Assembly: GCA_000981645.1 (NCBI GenBank)
Contig: LAQC01000005.1
Coordinates: 1-32,240, forward strand
DNA: 32,240 nucleotides
Origin: Cryomorphaceae bacterium ASP10-05a
GTDB lineage: Bacteria; Bacteroidota; Bacteroidia; Flavobacteriales_D; Sanyastnellaceae
Direction of reading: 5' to 3'
Shown: one piece after another, positions 16,746-25,256 of the stretch
How the letters are laid out: each line of letters starts with the position of its first letter
Position numbering within the stretch: the stretch's first letter is position 1
The notes under the pieces: generated by a model
The model's input: the letters and a program-made list of their open reading frames with translations, nothing else
The model's database searches: none
Told to the model about the DNA's origin: nothing
Position numbers and translations under genes: made by a program

Positions 16746-17954
16746 CTATTGGAATGGATCACTAAATTTTTCATTTGTAATGAACTCTTCATCCGTTAAA
16801 GTATTAAGGAAAGCGACTAAAGCAGCTTTTTCGTTTTCAGAAAAATCATAGTTAACAGGATTATCACTGTCATCTAATAAGAAAGGTTGTAGTGTAGGAT
16901 GGTTTTGTATTCCAGTACTATAATGATTTATTACTTCTTCAAGAGTACTAAATCTTCCGTCATGCATAAATGGTGGTCTTAGAGCTACATTTCTAAGTGA
17001 TGGAACTTTAAATTTCCCCGTGTGCCCATTGATTCCAGTTGTCTCAGATATACCCAAATCGTCCGTAGAGAAAAGGTCAAGTCCATTGTTAGTGCCACTT
17101 GTTGTAGCATTTGTGGCTAAAAGAGGAGCTGTAAATGCTTCGCTTAGATGACAACTATTACAAGAAGGTGCCGCTAAATTTTGTGAATTGAAAATTTGCT
17201 TTCCTAGATTTTCTTCTAGAGTAAAGTTTGGAAAATCTACTATTGGAGAATTGACCATAGTTCTTCCTTGATCATATTTGGAGTTAAAGCTAACTAAGCT
17301 TCTTACAAACTGGGCAAGGGCTTTGGCTATTCTATCAGAAGTGACAATGTTATCTCCAAAAGCGTTTTCGAAAAGTGTAGCTGAATAAGATTGGTCTGAT
17401 ACGGTTTGTACTATTTGATCCAAGGTCATGCCCATTTCTACTGGATCTTGAAATGGCATCAGAACCTGATCCTCTAATGACTCAGCGCGTTCATCCCAAA
17501 AGAATTTACCAGTTTCATAGAATCTGGCGTTGGTCAATCCCATTGAATGTCTTCTGGTAGTTCCCCCGTCAAATCCCAGGCTTAAAAGAGCATCATCTGA
17601 GAAGCCTTTTTCCTGAATGTGGCAAGAGGAACAAGAAATGGTGCCATTAGCACTCAGTTCTTTTTCATAAAAAAGTACTCGGCCTAAAGTTGCTCCAGCA
17701 TTTGTTATAGGATTATCCAAAGGAGTATTGTCACTTTCTATAGCTGCATATTGAAAGCCGAAATTAGCAGGGTAATCATTGATAAGAAAGTGGTTAGGAA
17801 ACTCAGTATTTTCATAGTCAAAGGACTCTTCAGGTAAACTCAGATTATTGTTAGAGCTATCTGAATCACACGTTTGAGTTTTTTCATCCTTTTCACATGA
17901 ACTCAATATCAATAAGAAAATCGTTACTAGGAAAGTCAGAACTTTATAATTCAT
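16746..17954 (-). CDS. MauG/cytochrome c peroxidase-type di-haem lipoprotein
   Basis: 402 residues from ATG at 17954; the open frame extends 12 codons further upstream. The shorter start is chosen because it begins directly with a lipoprotein leader (MNYKVLTFLVTIFLLILSSC, lipid Cys20) and leaves a palindrome outside the gene. Two c-type haem sites, CSSCH (108-112) and CNSCH (265-269), lie in the spacing of bacterial cytochrome c peroxidases. FFWDERAESLEDQVLMPFQD and HTGKFKVPSLRNVALRPPFM are further family blocks. Known role: reduction of H2O2, or MauG-like oxidation, using c-type electron donors outside the cytoplasm. Membrane-anchored in the periplasm (inferred). The gene downstream is a TonB-type barrel protein. 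Full length. Confidence 0.92.
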   Translation of the reverse strand: MNYKVLTFLVTIFLLILSSCEKDEKTQTCDSDSSNNNLSLPEESFDYENTEFPNHFLINDYPANFGFQYAAIESDNTPLDNPITNAGATLGRVLFYEKELSANGTISCSSCHIQEKGFSDDALLSLGFDGGTTRRHSMGLTNARFYETGKFFWDERAESLEDQVLMPFQDPVEMGMTLDQIVQTVSDQSYSATLFENAFGDNIVTSDRIAKALAQFVRSLVSFNSKYDQGRTMVNSPIVDFPNFTLEENLGKQIFNSQNLAAPSCNSCHLSEAFTAPLLATNATTSGTNNGLDLFSTDDLGISETTGINGHTGKFKVPSLRNVALRPPFMHDGRFSTLEEVINHYSTGIQNHPTLQPFLLDDSDNPVNYDFSENEKAALVAFLNTLTDEEFITNEKFSDPFQ

Positions 17955-17974
17955 GATGATTTTATTTACAGTGT

Positions 17975-17990
17975 ATGTCTGTTTAGACAT
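17975..17990. promoter_or_regulatory. Perfect palindrome ATGTCT-gttt-AGACAT upstream of the peroxidase
   Basis: A 6-4-6 perfect inverted repeat lies 21 bases before the chosen ATG (17954), where a promoter-proximal operator for the minus-strand gene would be expected. The regulator is unknown. If translation started at the longer frame, the site would fall inside the coding region, which supports the shorter start. Confidence 0.4.
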
Positions 17991-18068
17991 CAGAACAATT
18001 AAGAGGTTTAATTCAGCTATAAAAGTTAATTTTTCTATCGTAAAAAACAGACCTTAAAAATCAAAATT

Positions 18069-18929
18069 TTAAATCAAACACCCGGAAAACCAAACATAAG
18101 CCATGGTGATGAACGCCAAAGCATTAGAGCCCAAAGCGAATAATTTCATTTGGCCTACAGTGTAATTGTTGCTCTTAAAAAGCACCAATACATCCAACAG
18201 CAACCAAAGTAATCCTAAGGCTAAGAAACCTCCAAAAATGTATTCGTTATAAGCGATGAACATAAGTAGAACTTCGGCAATGACTATGGAAATGATTAGC
18301 CATTTAGCTTTTTTAACGCCTAAAATGGTAGCCGTTGTTTTTCTACCACTGGCTCGGTCAGGCTCTATGTCCATGACTTCTCCCATTAAATGAGATTGCC
18401 ACGCGAAAAGAAGCAAATACACATAGGTAAGAACAGGAATGTCATGGGTATCATTAATGTAAATGCTTAAAGGAACTATGAGTAAATAGCCAACTTGAGC
18501 CAGTAACTCGAATGGAGGAAGTGTTCGCAAGCCTTTTCGAGGCAAATTATATAAGCCGTTTATTAGAATAAAAACGGCAAAAACTAGGGTGATTTTCCAA
18601 TCACTAAAAAAGAGGAGTGGAGTAAAAAAGAGGAGTTGCGCCATGACAATAACCCTTCCTAATTTGTCCAATTGCTCTCTGCTAGCTCTGGCTCCGAACC
18701 AAAAACTATCTTTTCTGATGTTGTGTTTATCTATTTCGTAATCCACTATGTCATTCCATCCATAAACGATAAAGTTGAGAGGGAAAGTGACATAAAATAA
18801 CCCATACCAAAAAGTCCATGTGTAGAGAAGACTTTCCATCTGTCCAGTGGGTAATATGTATAGCCAAATGGCAGCAAACCAGAGCCCTGGCCTAGATATT
18901 TTTAAGTAAAAAAGAAATTGCTTTATCAC
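18069..18929 (-). CDS. UbiA-family prenyltransferase
   Basis: 286 residues, about eight or nine transmembrane helices. Both metal/diphosphate motifs of UbiA enzymes are present: NDIVDYEID (59-67) in the first half, followed by KHNIRKDS, and GEVMDIEPDRASGRKTTA (183-200) in the second. Members transfer an isoprenoid chain to an acceptor in the inner membrane (quinones, haem, chlorophyll, carotenoids or lipids). The acceptor here cannot be told from sequence, and no quinone or haem gene lies beside it. The start codon is GTG at 18929, as no in-frame ATG lies nearby and the N-terminus MIKQFLFYLKISRPGLWFAA fits the family. It is transcribed toward the peroxidase gene, 114 bases away. Confidence 0.88.
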   Translation of the reverse strand: MIKQFLFYLKISRPGLWFAAIWLYILPTGQMESLLYTWTFWYGLFYVTFPLNFIVYGWNDIVDYEIDKHNIRKDSFWFGARASREQLDKLGRVIVMAQLLFFTPLLFFSDWKITLVFAVFILINGLYNLPRKGLRTLPPFELLAQVGYLLIVPLSIYINDTHDIPVLTYVYLLLFAWQSHLMGEVMDIEPDRASGRKTTATILGVKKAKWLIISIVIAEVLLMFIAYNEYIFGGFLALGLLWLLLDVLVLFKSNNYTVGQMKLFALGSNALAFITMAYVWFSGCLI

Positions 18930-19044
18930 ATGATAAACATACTAATTTATAGCCAGTTGGCCACGTTTAATCTTCTTCTGTTTAATTTTTTGGCAGCTAT
19001 AATGAAGACGTATTACAAGGGTTACTAACCGAATTGCTGAAAAC

Positions 19045-19352
19045 TCGCAATCGCTTCGTAAAACAATTGCTATCCTCTAAACCTTTATGTTGGCCGTAGC
19101 TTTTCTGTAATCTTAAAACCATGCTTCTGGCAAAGAGCAATGGCTTCAGTGTACTTTCTTCCTGTTTCTAGAATGCGCTTATTCTACCCCAGTTCAAAAG
19201 CTCATTTTTCTAGTTCTTTCAGAATAAGTGCTGCAACGCCTTTTCCTCTGGATTCCTCTACAGTAAACATTCGCTTTATTTTAGCTTTTTCGTTATCGTA
19301 ACGTATTATAGCGCCACATCCAATGGCTCTATTGTTGTCCATACTCAGAACT
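19045..19352 (-). pseudogene. Broken GNAT N-acetyltransferase
   Basis: The minus strand reads SEVVLSMDNNRAIGCGAI, then KIKRMFTVEESRGKGVAA and LILKELEK, then a stop (TGA at 19204, where family members have Trp). It continues AFELG-stop-NKRILETGRKYTEAIALCQKHGF, and after a frameshift GQHKGLEDSNCFTKRL. Together these give a nearly complete GNAT core with the acetyl-CoA motif RGKGVA, the usual ILETG and the C-terminal GLEDSNCF block. It has two in-frame stops and one frameshift, and lacks the N-terminal 50-60 residues. An open frame reaches up to 19390, but its first residues (MTINEKLIIQ) are antisense of the neighbouring DUF2490 fragment. Non-functional. Confidence 0.8.
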
Positions 19353-19561
19353 ACTTCGCTTTGTATAATGAGCTTTTCATTAATGGTCAAAAGGATGTAG
19401 GAGTAGGGCGTACTGTAGAATTCTATGATAGAAATAGATTTTATGCCGCTTTAGGTTATGCACTGAAGGATAACGTGAAATTCCAATTAGGCTGGATGCA
19501 ACAAACGATTAATTCATGGAGCAAAGATCAAATCCAAATAAGTATGCATCATAGCTTCTAG
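19352..19561 (+). pseudogene. C-terminal fragment of a DUF2490-family outer-membrane protein
   Basis: The frame reads YFALYNELFINGQK, FYDRNRFYAALGYAL, VKFQLGWMQQ and ends QISMHHSF. This is the last strands of the DUF2490 beta-barrel family (NRxYxGLGYxF, LGYMxQ, terminal aromatic residue), roughly 70 of the usual 220 or more residues. No signal peptide or proper start is present; the only candidate is TTG at 19361, inside the conserved region. It is joined head to head with the broken GNAT gene at about 19350, so both genes lost their 5' parts at the same junction. Confidence 0.72.
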
Positions 19562-19567
19562 AGTTAT

Positions 19568-19618
19568 TCTCAATTAAAAAATTATAAACACCTTTATAGA
19601 CGAACTCAATAATTGAGA
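19568..19618. repeat. Inverted repeat TCTCAATTA / TAATTGAGA after the DUF2490 fragment
   Basis: Perfect 9-bp arms at 19568-19576 and 19610-19618. The right part also contains an own palindrome CTCAATAATTGAG. It is possibly the old terminator of the DUF2490 gene; there is no T-run. Confidence 0.35.
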
Positions 19619-19748
19619 GTTATGTAAATATTTTGTTGTGGATTTGGCTTCTTACCTTGTTTAAAATCAAAGATCTATTCGTTTTTTCATTAGGCAGGGT
19701 CTATCTTCATGTTTCACTACCTTTCGAGCTCTTACCAAATAAATTAAT

Positions 19749-21683
19749 ATGAAGTCCATAATCTTAGGTGTTGTATTCTCACTATTCGGCTTGTATTCGT
19801 TTTCTCAAAACAAAGTCCTTTTTATAGGGATTGATGGCTGCAGAGGAGATGCGCTTTTACAAGCATCCACACCTAATATTCAGGGTTTAATGGATAATGG
19901 AACCTGGACGATAGATGGTTTAAATATTCCACCTACTTGGTCTGGAACAGGCTGGTCTAGTATGCTCACAGGAGTTTGGCCGGCTAAACACAATGTGACA
20001 AATAACAGCTTTACTGACCCCAATTTCATTAATTATCCACACTTTTTTAATCATATAGAGAATAGTAATTCCGCGTTGCAAACAGAATCTATAGTTCACT
20101 GGGGTCCTATAAATTCTGAAATCTTAGATTTAGCTGATTATGAAGAAATAGTAGGCACAGATGAGGAGGTCAAAATCGCTGGGATAGACAGATTACTTAA
20201 TAATGACCCAGATGTTCTATTTCTGCACTTCGATGATGTAGACCATGCGGGCCATAATAATGGATTTTCACCTGCTGTTCAACCATACTTAGAAGCCATA
20301 GAAACTGTAGACCAACAAATAGGAGAAGTACTCACAGCACTTGTGAACCGTCCCACTTACGCTTCAGAAAACTGGTTGGTATTGGTTTCTACTGATCACG
20401 GAGGAAGTCCTTCTGGTCATGGAGGGTATAGCTTAGAAGAGCAGAAGGTTTTCCTAATAGTTGGCGGAGGTACAGCACTAGCAGGAGTTCAGGAGTCAGC
20501 AGTAACATCCCAATATAACTGGGATGACTACCACATGTTTGATGATAGTAATTTTGGTGCAGCCAATGATGCTAGTTTGGGAAACTTCGGGACGAACGAT
20601 TTTTCTATGGAATGCTGGGTAAAGACTTCAGGTTGGATTGGTGATCCTGCCATTATTTCTAATAAAGACTGGGGTAGCGGCGTGAATACAGGATATATTT
20701 TCGCTGGAAATACTAATGGTACCACTTGGAAAGTAAATATTGGAGACGGGGGAGACAGATTAGATATGGAGGGAGGAGTAATAAATGATAATGAATGGCA
20801 TCATTTAGCATTAACATGTGATAGAGATGGAGAAGCTTCGTTATTCCAAGATGGAAGGTTGATAGGACAAGCTTCAATGAATAATATAGGGAACGTAAAT
20901 TCCGGTTTATCCCTTTGTATGGGACAAGACGGAACTCAATCTTATGCATACTCATGGAATGGAGCTATAGCAGATGTTAGAATCTGGGATGCTGTTATTT
21001 CTCATGAACATATAGCTAGTTATTCATGTGAGCATCTTACGGCTACACATCCAGATTATGCTTCTTTGAGAAACCACTGGAGAATAGACGAAGGAGTGGG
21101 AAGTACATTAATTGGAGAGTTGGCTTCGCAAAATTTCATGGTGAACGGCACTACTAATTGGACACTAGGCGCAGAGACTTTTCACTGTGAAGATTTTTCA
21201 AATACACCCAGAATAATAGACTTGGTTCCTACAGCTATTAAGCATTTAGGGCTAGACATTCTTCCAATTTGGGAGTTTGATGGAGATTGTTTTGGGCTAG
21301 TACCACCAGCCTGTGCGATTAACGGATTTTCGTTAGGCGTGCAAACTGGTTGTGAGGCGCTATTAGGCCTATACCTTCAGCAAGTCATTTTGGATTACGG
21401 GAATCCAGATGATTATAGTTCTCTAGATATTAATGGAGTTCAGTTTTCTGTCTCTACAGGACAAAATGAATTCTTACTTACAAATTTAACGGCAGATGGT
21501 GCAGACGTAGACTTGACAGTGAGCTTTACGGAAGATGCGAACTGTGAGGCTACTTTTTTATCGGCTTTTACAGCTCCAGATCCGTGTGGATTAACCTGTC
21601 CAGGAGACTTTAATAATGATGGAGCAGTTAATGTTTCCGACTTAGGCGGGTTCTTAGCCGTATTCGGGTCGTTGTGCGATTAA
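19749..21683 (+). CDS. Secreted alkaline phosphatase-superfamily enzyme with inserted LamG domain and dockerin-like C-terminus
   Basis: 644 residues. Signal peptide 1-20 (ends YSFSQ). The phosphodiesterase/nucleotide pyrophosphatase fold is recognised by metal ligand D29 in FIGIDGCRGDAL, the likely nucleophile T67 in WSGTGWSSMLTGVWPAKH, FDDVDHAGH (D165, H169), STDHGG (D216, H217) and H224. After about residue 260 a LamG/concanavalin-like domain interrupts (FGTNDFSMECWVK, NEWHHLALTCDRDG, FQDGRLIG, IADVRIWD). The enzyme core then resumes at 485-512 (NTPRIIDLVPTAIKHLGL). The end has one EF-hand/dockerin-like motif, CPGDFNNDGAVNVSDLGGFL, and no T9SS tail. Inferred role: hydrolysis of phosphate (or sulfate) esters on an extracellular polymer held by the LamG domain. 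Confidence 0.87.
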   Translation: MKSIILGVVFSLFGLYSFSQNKVLFIGIDGCRGDALLQASTPNIQGLMDNGTWTIDGLNIPPTWSGTGWSSMLTGVWPAKHNVTNNSFTDPNFINYPHFFNHIENSNSALQTESIVHWGPINSEILDLADYEEIVGTDEEVKIAGIDRLLNNDPDVLFLHFDDVDHAGHNNGFSPAVQPYLEAIETVDQQIGEVLTALVNRPTYASENWLVLVSTDHGGSPSGHGGYSLEEQKVFLIVGGGTALAGVQESAVTSQYNWDDYHMFDDSNFGAANDASLGNFGTNDFSMECWVKTSGWIGDPAIISNKDWGSGVNTGYIFAGNTNGTTWKVNIGDGGDRLDMEGGVINDNEWHHLALTCDRDGEASLFQDGRLIGQASMNNIGNVNSGLSLCMGQDGTQSYAYSWNGAIADVRIWDAVISHEHIASYSCEHLTATHPDYASLRNHWRIDEGVGSTLIGELASQNFMVNGTTNWTLGAETFHCEDFSNTPRIIDLVPTAIKHLGLDILPIWEFDGDCFGLVPPACAINGFSLGVQTGCEALLGLYLQQVILDYGNPDDYSSLDINGVQFSVSTGQNEFLLTNLTADGADVDLTVSFTEDANCEATFLSAFTAPDPCGLTCPGDFNNDGAVNVSDLGGFLAVFGSLCD

Positions 21684-21737
21684 TTATTTAAGGAAAGTTC
21701 AGTTGAGATTCTCTTTTATTATTACGATTTTTGGAAC

Positions 21738-22976
21738 ATGAAAATTCAAATTACAGTTTTAGCACTTGTCTGTTTAGTTCAGCTAGGATACTCTCAGGAG
21801 GAATCTAAGATTCTTTTTCTAGGAAATAGCTATACTTATTATAATGATTTGCCCGGAATACTAGTGGATTTAGCAGCCAATGCAGGTCAAGATTTAACTG
21901 AGAGTTCTAACACTCCTGGCGGTGCCTCATTACAAGGGCATTCCTCAAATAATACTACTCTGAATCTTATAGCTCAGGGAGATTGGGATTTTGTAGTTCT
22001 CCAAGACCAGAGTCAAATGCCTTCTTTTCCGGAAGGTCAGTTTATGGCTGATTCCTATGAGTATGCACAAGAATTAAATCAAGCTATTCTAGGAGCTAAC
22101 CCATGCACAGAAACAGTTTTTTATATGACTTGGGGAAGAGAAAATGGAGATGCGAGTAACTGCCCTAATTGGCCGCCAGTATGCACCTATGAGGGAATGG
22201 ATGACTTGTTGGCAGAGCGTTATCAGCTTATGGCTACTGATTTTAGTGGTATAGTATCACCAGTAGGGAAAGTTTGGAGATACCTTAGAGACAATGAGTT
22301 AAATGTAGATCTCTATAACAGTGATGAAAGCCATCCTTCTATGGCAGGCAGTTATGCAGCAGCAGTTACTTTTTTTACAACTATCTATAGAATGGATCCT
22401 ACCATCCTCACAGAGAATTCAGGATTAGATGCGCTCACAGCAGAAACGATAAGAGAGGCTGTTAAACAAGTTGTTTATCTCGATTTACAAGCACATCTTA
22501 TAGGAACGTACGACATACAGCCAGCTTTTGAAGTGATTATTTATGAAAATACTGGAGATCTAGAATTTATAAATACTTCTATAAACGCTACTCAGTATAC
22601 TTGGAATATCAATGGGGAAGAATTTTCTTCAGAGGATGTGTATTATACTGCAGATTATCAAGAGGTACAAGTGACGTTAACCGCTGAGAATGTCTGCGGT
22701 ACTTCTACCTCTGAAGTGATGACTTATGGCTTTGGAAACTCAATAGAAGAAAAGGAGGTTTCACCGCTTTTAGTTTATCCTAATCCAGTGAAGGATAACG
22801 TTAGTTTTAATAAAAAAGTAGAGCGAGTTCAAATTAAAGACTACCAAGGAAAAGAGCTAGAGACGTTGACCGTGAATGATAATCAGGTGAATTTAGAGCA
22901 TCTTTCTCCAGGAAAATATTTACTGCTCTGCTTTACTGTAGAGGGAGAATTCACTTTTGAAATGATAAAAGAATAA
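21738..22976 (+). CDS. Secreted SGNH hydrolase with T9SS sorting domain
   Basis: 412 residues. Signal peptide 1-20 (ends LGYSQ). The SGNH/GDSL core has nucleophile S31 in ILFLGNSYTYYNDLP, block II/III residues in PGGASLQGH and VVLQDQSQMPSF, and the catalytic pair D196/H199 in SDESHPS. Family members are esterases or acetylesterases that act on carbohydrates and lipids. A PKD-like beta-sandwich (about 250-330) follows, then a type A T9SS domain beginning LLVYPNPVKDNVSF, with LSPGKYLLLCF near the end. It lies 54 bases after the phosphatase-fold gene in the same direction, so the two may be co-transcribed secreted polymer-degrading enzymes. Substrate not identifiable. Confidence 0.85.
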   Translation: MKIQITVLALVCLVQLGYSQEESKILFLGNSYTYYNDLPGILVDLAANAGQDLTESSNTPGGASLQGHSSNNTTLNLIAQGDWDFVVLQDQSQMPSFPEGQFMADSYEYAQELNQAILGANPCTETVFYMTWGRENGDASNCPNWPPVCTYEGMDDLLAERYQLMATDFSGIVSPVGKVWRYLRDNELNVDLYNSDESHPSMAGSYAAAVTFFTTIYRMDPTILTENSGLDALTAETIREAVKQVVYLDLQAHLIGTYDIQPAFEVIIYENTGDLEFINTSINATQYTWNINGEEFSSEDVYYTADYQEVQVTLTAENVCGTSTSEVMTYGFGNSIEEKEVSPLLVYPNPVKDNVSFNKKVERVQIKDYQGKELETLTVNDNQVNLEHLSPGKYLLLCFTVEGEFTFEMIKE

Positions 22977-23050
22977 TCCTCTTTTGTGTTTTTTAAACTT
23001 AACTCCTCTGTGCGGTGAGAACTCTGTTTTTTCCACCAGTAGGTTTGGTT

Positions 23051-23077
23051 AGTTATTATTCGAAAAGAATAAAACTC
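23051..23077. terminator. Hairpin downstream of the SGNH gene
   Basis: AGTTATTATTC-gaaaa-GAATAAAACT folds into a stem of about 10 bp with a gaaaa loop. It could end the phosphatase/SGNH transcript, although a strong T-run is absent. A second dyad, AGCCAC / GTGGCT, lies at 23143-23168. Confidence 0.4.
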
Positions 23078-23252
23078 CAGCTTGTTTCCTAAATATGGAA
23101 ATGACTAAGCCAGTTCGTTTAATTCAATCCGTTTTGCTCACAAGCCACCTAAAAACTGCGAAGTGGCTAAGTGGCTGAAATTGTAATCTTTCTCGCGATT
23201 ATTAAACGTGTAAAACGTGAATGATTGGTCTAAATTAGTTTAGTCTTGTTCA

Positions 23253-23774
23253 ATGGAAATTTTAAAGACTCACTATCACCCAGAAATAGACTCATTGGAA
23301 GATAAATCTATTTTTACAAGGCTGGCTACTAGGAGTATCACACTTCGTGGAGACTCCATATTACTGCTTTATACTGAAAGGTATGAAGACTACAGCTTGC
23401 CAGGTGGAGGGTTAGATGAAGGCGAAAGTAAAACCGAAGGGATGATTCGGGAACTTAATGAAGAAACAGGGGCCAGAGAGATTAAAAATATAAAGCCTTT
23501 TGGAGTGTACGAAGAATACAGACCATGGTACAAGCCAGATTATGACATTCAACACATGATTTCTTATTGTTATACATGCGATATAAGTAAAGATCTAGGC
23601 GTAGCCAAAATGGAATCCTATGAGACAAAGAATGGCATGAAAGCTAAATGGGTTAACATCCACGAAGCTATAAATCATAATAATAGGACAATGGACACCA
23701 GCGAGAAGAAAGGAATGTCTATTGAACGAGAAACCTTTTTATTAAAGCTTATCGTTGAAAGAGTAACTGCGTAA
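23253..23774 (+). CDS. Nudix hydrolase
   Basis: 173 residues, cytosolic. A complete Nudix box is present: G52-x5-E58-x7-R66-E67-x2-E70-E71-x-G73 (GGLDEGESKTEGMIRELNEE). Family members hydrolyse nucleoside diphosphates linked to another moiety (damaged nucleotides, NADH, ADP-ribose, nucleotide sugars) using Mg2+. The substrate is not determined by the box. TRSITLRGDSILLLYTERYE before the box is typical of the YjhB/MutT-like group. It stands alone, with 276 bases before and 149 after. TAGTCTTG (23241-23248), four bases before the ATG, resembles a -7 box with one mismatch. Confidence 0.92.
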   Translation: MEILKTHYHPEIDSLEDKSIFTRLATRSITLRGDSILLLYTERYEDYSLPGGGLDEGESKTEGMIRELNEETGAREIKNIKPFGVYEEYRPWYKPDYDIQHMISYCYTCDISKDLGVAKMESYETKNGMKAKWVNIHEAINHNNRTMDTSEKKGMSIERETFLLKLIVERVTA

Positions 23775-23923
23775 GGTCACGTTGACTGTAAAATAAATTT
23801 GCCGATTATTCTAATGTAAAATCACAGACTTTAGATCCTAATTAGTGTGCATTTCCAGATAGACTTTTCTAATCTTCAGTGCATCTTTAGAGTACCTTTC
23901 GAGCGATTATTAATCCATTTGTT

Positions 23924-25036
23924 TTGAAAAAATTCACAGAATTAGGTGTTAGCCCAGACTTTGTAAAAGGACTCGCTGATTTAGATATTTACGAACCTAC
24001 TGATATTCAGAAGAGAGTCATTCCGCTTCTGTTGGACGGGGATAAAGATATGGTAGCACAAGCACAAACAGGCACAGGGAAAACCGCAGCGTATGGGCTT
24101 CCTCTGTTAGAGAAAATGGACCCTGAAATTAAAATAGTTCAGGGATTAATACTATGTCCTACGCGTGAACTGGCTAAACAGGTAGCCAAACAGTTGTTCA
24201 AATTTACCAAGTATTCTGCTAAAATTTTCACAGAAGCGGTTTATGGAGGAGAGCAGATTGACCGTCAGATTAGCGCATTGCACCGCCCAACTCATATTGT
24301 AGTGGCTACGCCAGGCCGACTAATCGACTTAGTAAGACGAAAAGCGGTTGATTTAAGAAAAGTTAAGACCGTAGTGTTAGATGAGGCAGACGAAATGCTG
24401 AGCATGGGCTTTAAAGAGGAATTAGATGAGATCTTGGGATTTCTTCCAGCCATTGAAAACAAATGGCTTTTTTCAGCAACTATGCCGCATGGAATTCAAC
24501 AAATTATTTCTAAACATTTGGCCAAAGATGCCGTGCGTATTGAAGTAAGGAAAGAAGACACCGTCAATAAAAATATTTCACATCAGTATCAGACATGCCT
24601 TGACTCAGAAAAGCTCTATGCGTTGCAAAAATTCTTAAAATCAGAAGATCAAAACCGAGGAGTAATCTTTTGTAGAACAAAAGCGGCTACTAAAAAGCTA
24701 ACCCTACAACTGATCGCAAAGAATATAGCCACAGATGCTATTCATGGTGATTTAATGCAGAAAGAACGCGACAAAGTAATGCGCGCATTTAAAAATGAAA
24801 GTATACGTGTTCTTGTAGCCACAGATGTGGCGGCTCGTGGAATCGATATTTCAGACTTAACCTTCGTGGCACATTACCAATTACCTGAAAGTGATGAGTA
24901 CTATACGCACCGAAGTGGACGAACGGCACGCGCAGGAAAACGAGGTATTTCTATGTGTTTTGTGAATACAGCGGAGTCTAAGGTTCTGCGTAACTATGAA
25001 CGTACATTGGGTATCAAGTTTCGCCAAGTAAAATAG
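23924..25036 (+). CDS. DEAD-box RNA helicase, short form
   Basis: 370 residues with all core motifs: Q motif (YEPTDIQ), Walker A AQTGTGKT (47-54), PTREL (79-83), TPGR (129-132), DEAD (153-156), SAT (184-186), VATDVAARGID and HRSGRTARAG. The start must be TTG at 23924: the frame has a stop at 23888 and no ATG before residue 65, and KKFTELGVSPDFVKGL fits family N-termini. The protein ends right after the second RecA-like domain, so it lacks the basic or RNA-binding C-terminal extension of CsdA/DbpA-like members. Likely role: ATP-driven unwinding of short RNA duplexes in ribosome assembly, mRNA decay or cold adaptation. Single-gene unit. Confidence 0.93.
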   Translation: MKKFTELGVSPDFVKGLADLDIYEPTDIQKRVIPLLLDGDKDMVAQAQTGTGKTAAYGLPLLEKMDPEIKIVQGLILCPTRELAKQVAKQLFKFTKYSAKIFTEAVYGGEQIDRQISALHRPTHIVVATPGRLIDLVRRKAVDLRKVKTVVLDEADEMLSMGFKEELDEILGFLPAIENKWLFSATMPHGIQQIISKHLAKDAVRIEVRKEDTVNKNISHQYQTCLDSEKLYALQKFLKSEDQNRGVIFCRTKAATKKLTLQLIAKNIATDAIHGDLMQKERDKVMRAFKNESIRVLVATDVAARGIDISDLTFVAHYQLPESDEYYTHRSGRTARAGKRGISMCFVNTAESKVLRNYERTLGIKFRQVK

Positions 25037-25121
25037 GACGTCTATTACCCTAGGAGAGTTTAGTTTTTTGGATCACAGTTTATAATTAGAATCAAAGACA
25101 GGAGCTAGGACTGTACTTTTG

Positions 25122-25168
25122 AAGGAGAGATGTTAGTACTGATTGTGCTCTCTTTTGGTGTCTAACAT
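25122..25168 (+). ncRNA. Foldable element with two overlapping stems (switch or pseudoknot-like)
   Basis: Two stems are interleaved: AAGGAGAG (25122-25129) pairs with CTCTCTTT (25148-25155), and ATGTTAG (25130-25136) pairs with CTAACAT (25162-25168). The order A-B-A'-B' means that they either form a tight pseudoknot or exclude each other. It lies between the helicase stop and the 7-TM gene. It may be the helicase 3' end or a leader element; the evidence is only base pairing. Confidence 0.3.
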
Positions 25169-25256
25169 GCTTGACCCACAGATGAAAAAATATTCAGTAA
25201 GCTTCGGAGTTAGCGCAATAGAATCGATCGTTAAAGCTTACGTTTTATCTTATCTT

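Noticed and set aside
16594..16851. 85-codon plus-strand open frame between the peroxidase and barrel genes.
   Set aside because: Runs antisense into the conserved end of the peroxidase gene; no motif or leader.
17954..17990. Longer start for the peroxidase (MSKQTYTVNK).
   Set aside because: It would put ten polar residues before the lipoprotein leader and place a perfect palindrome in the coding region.
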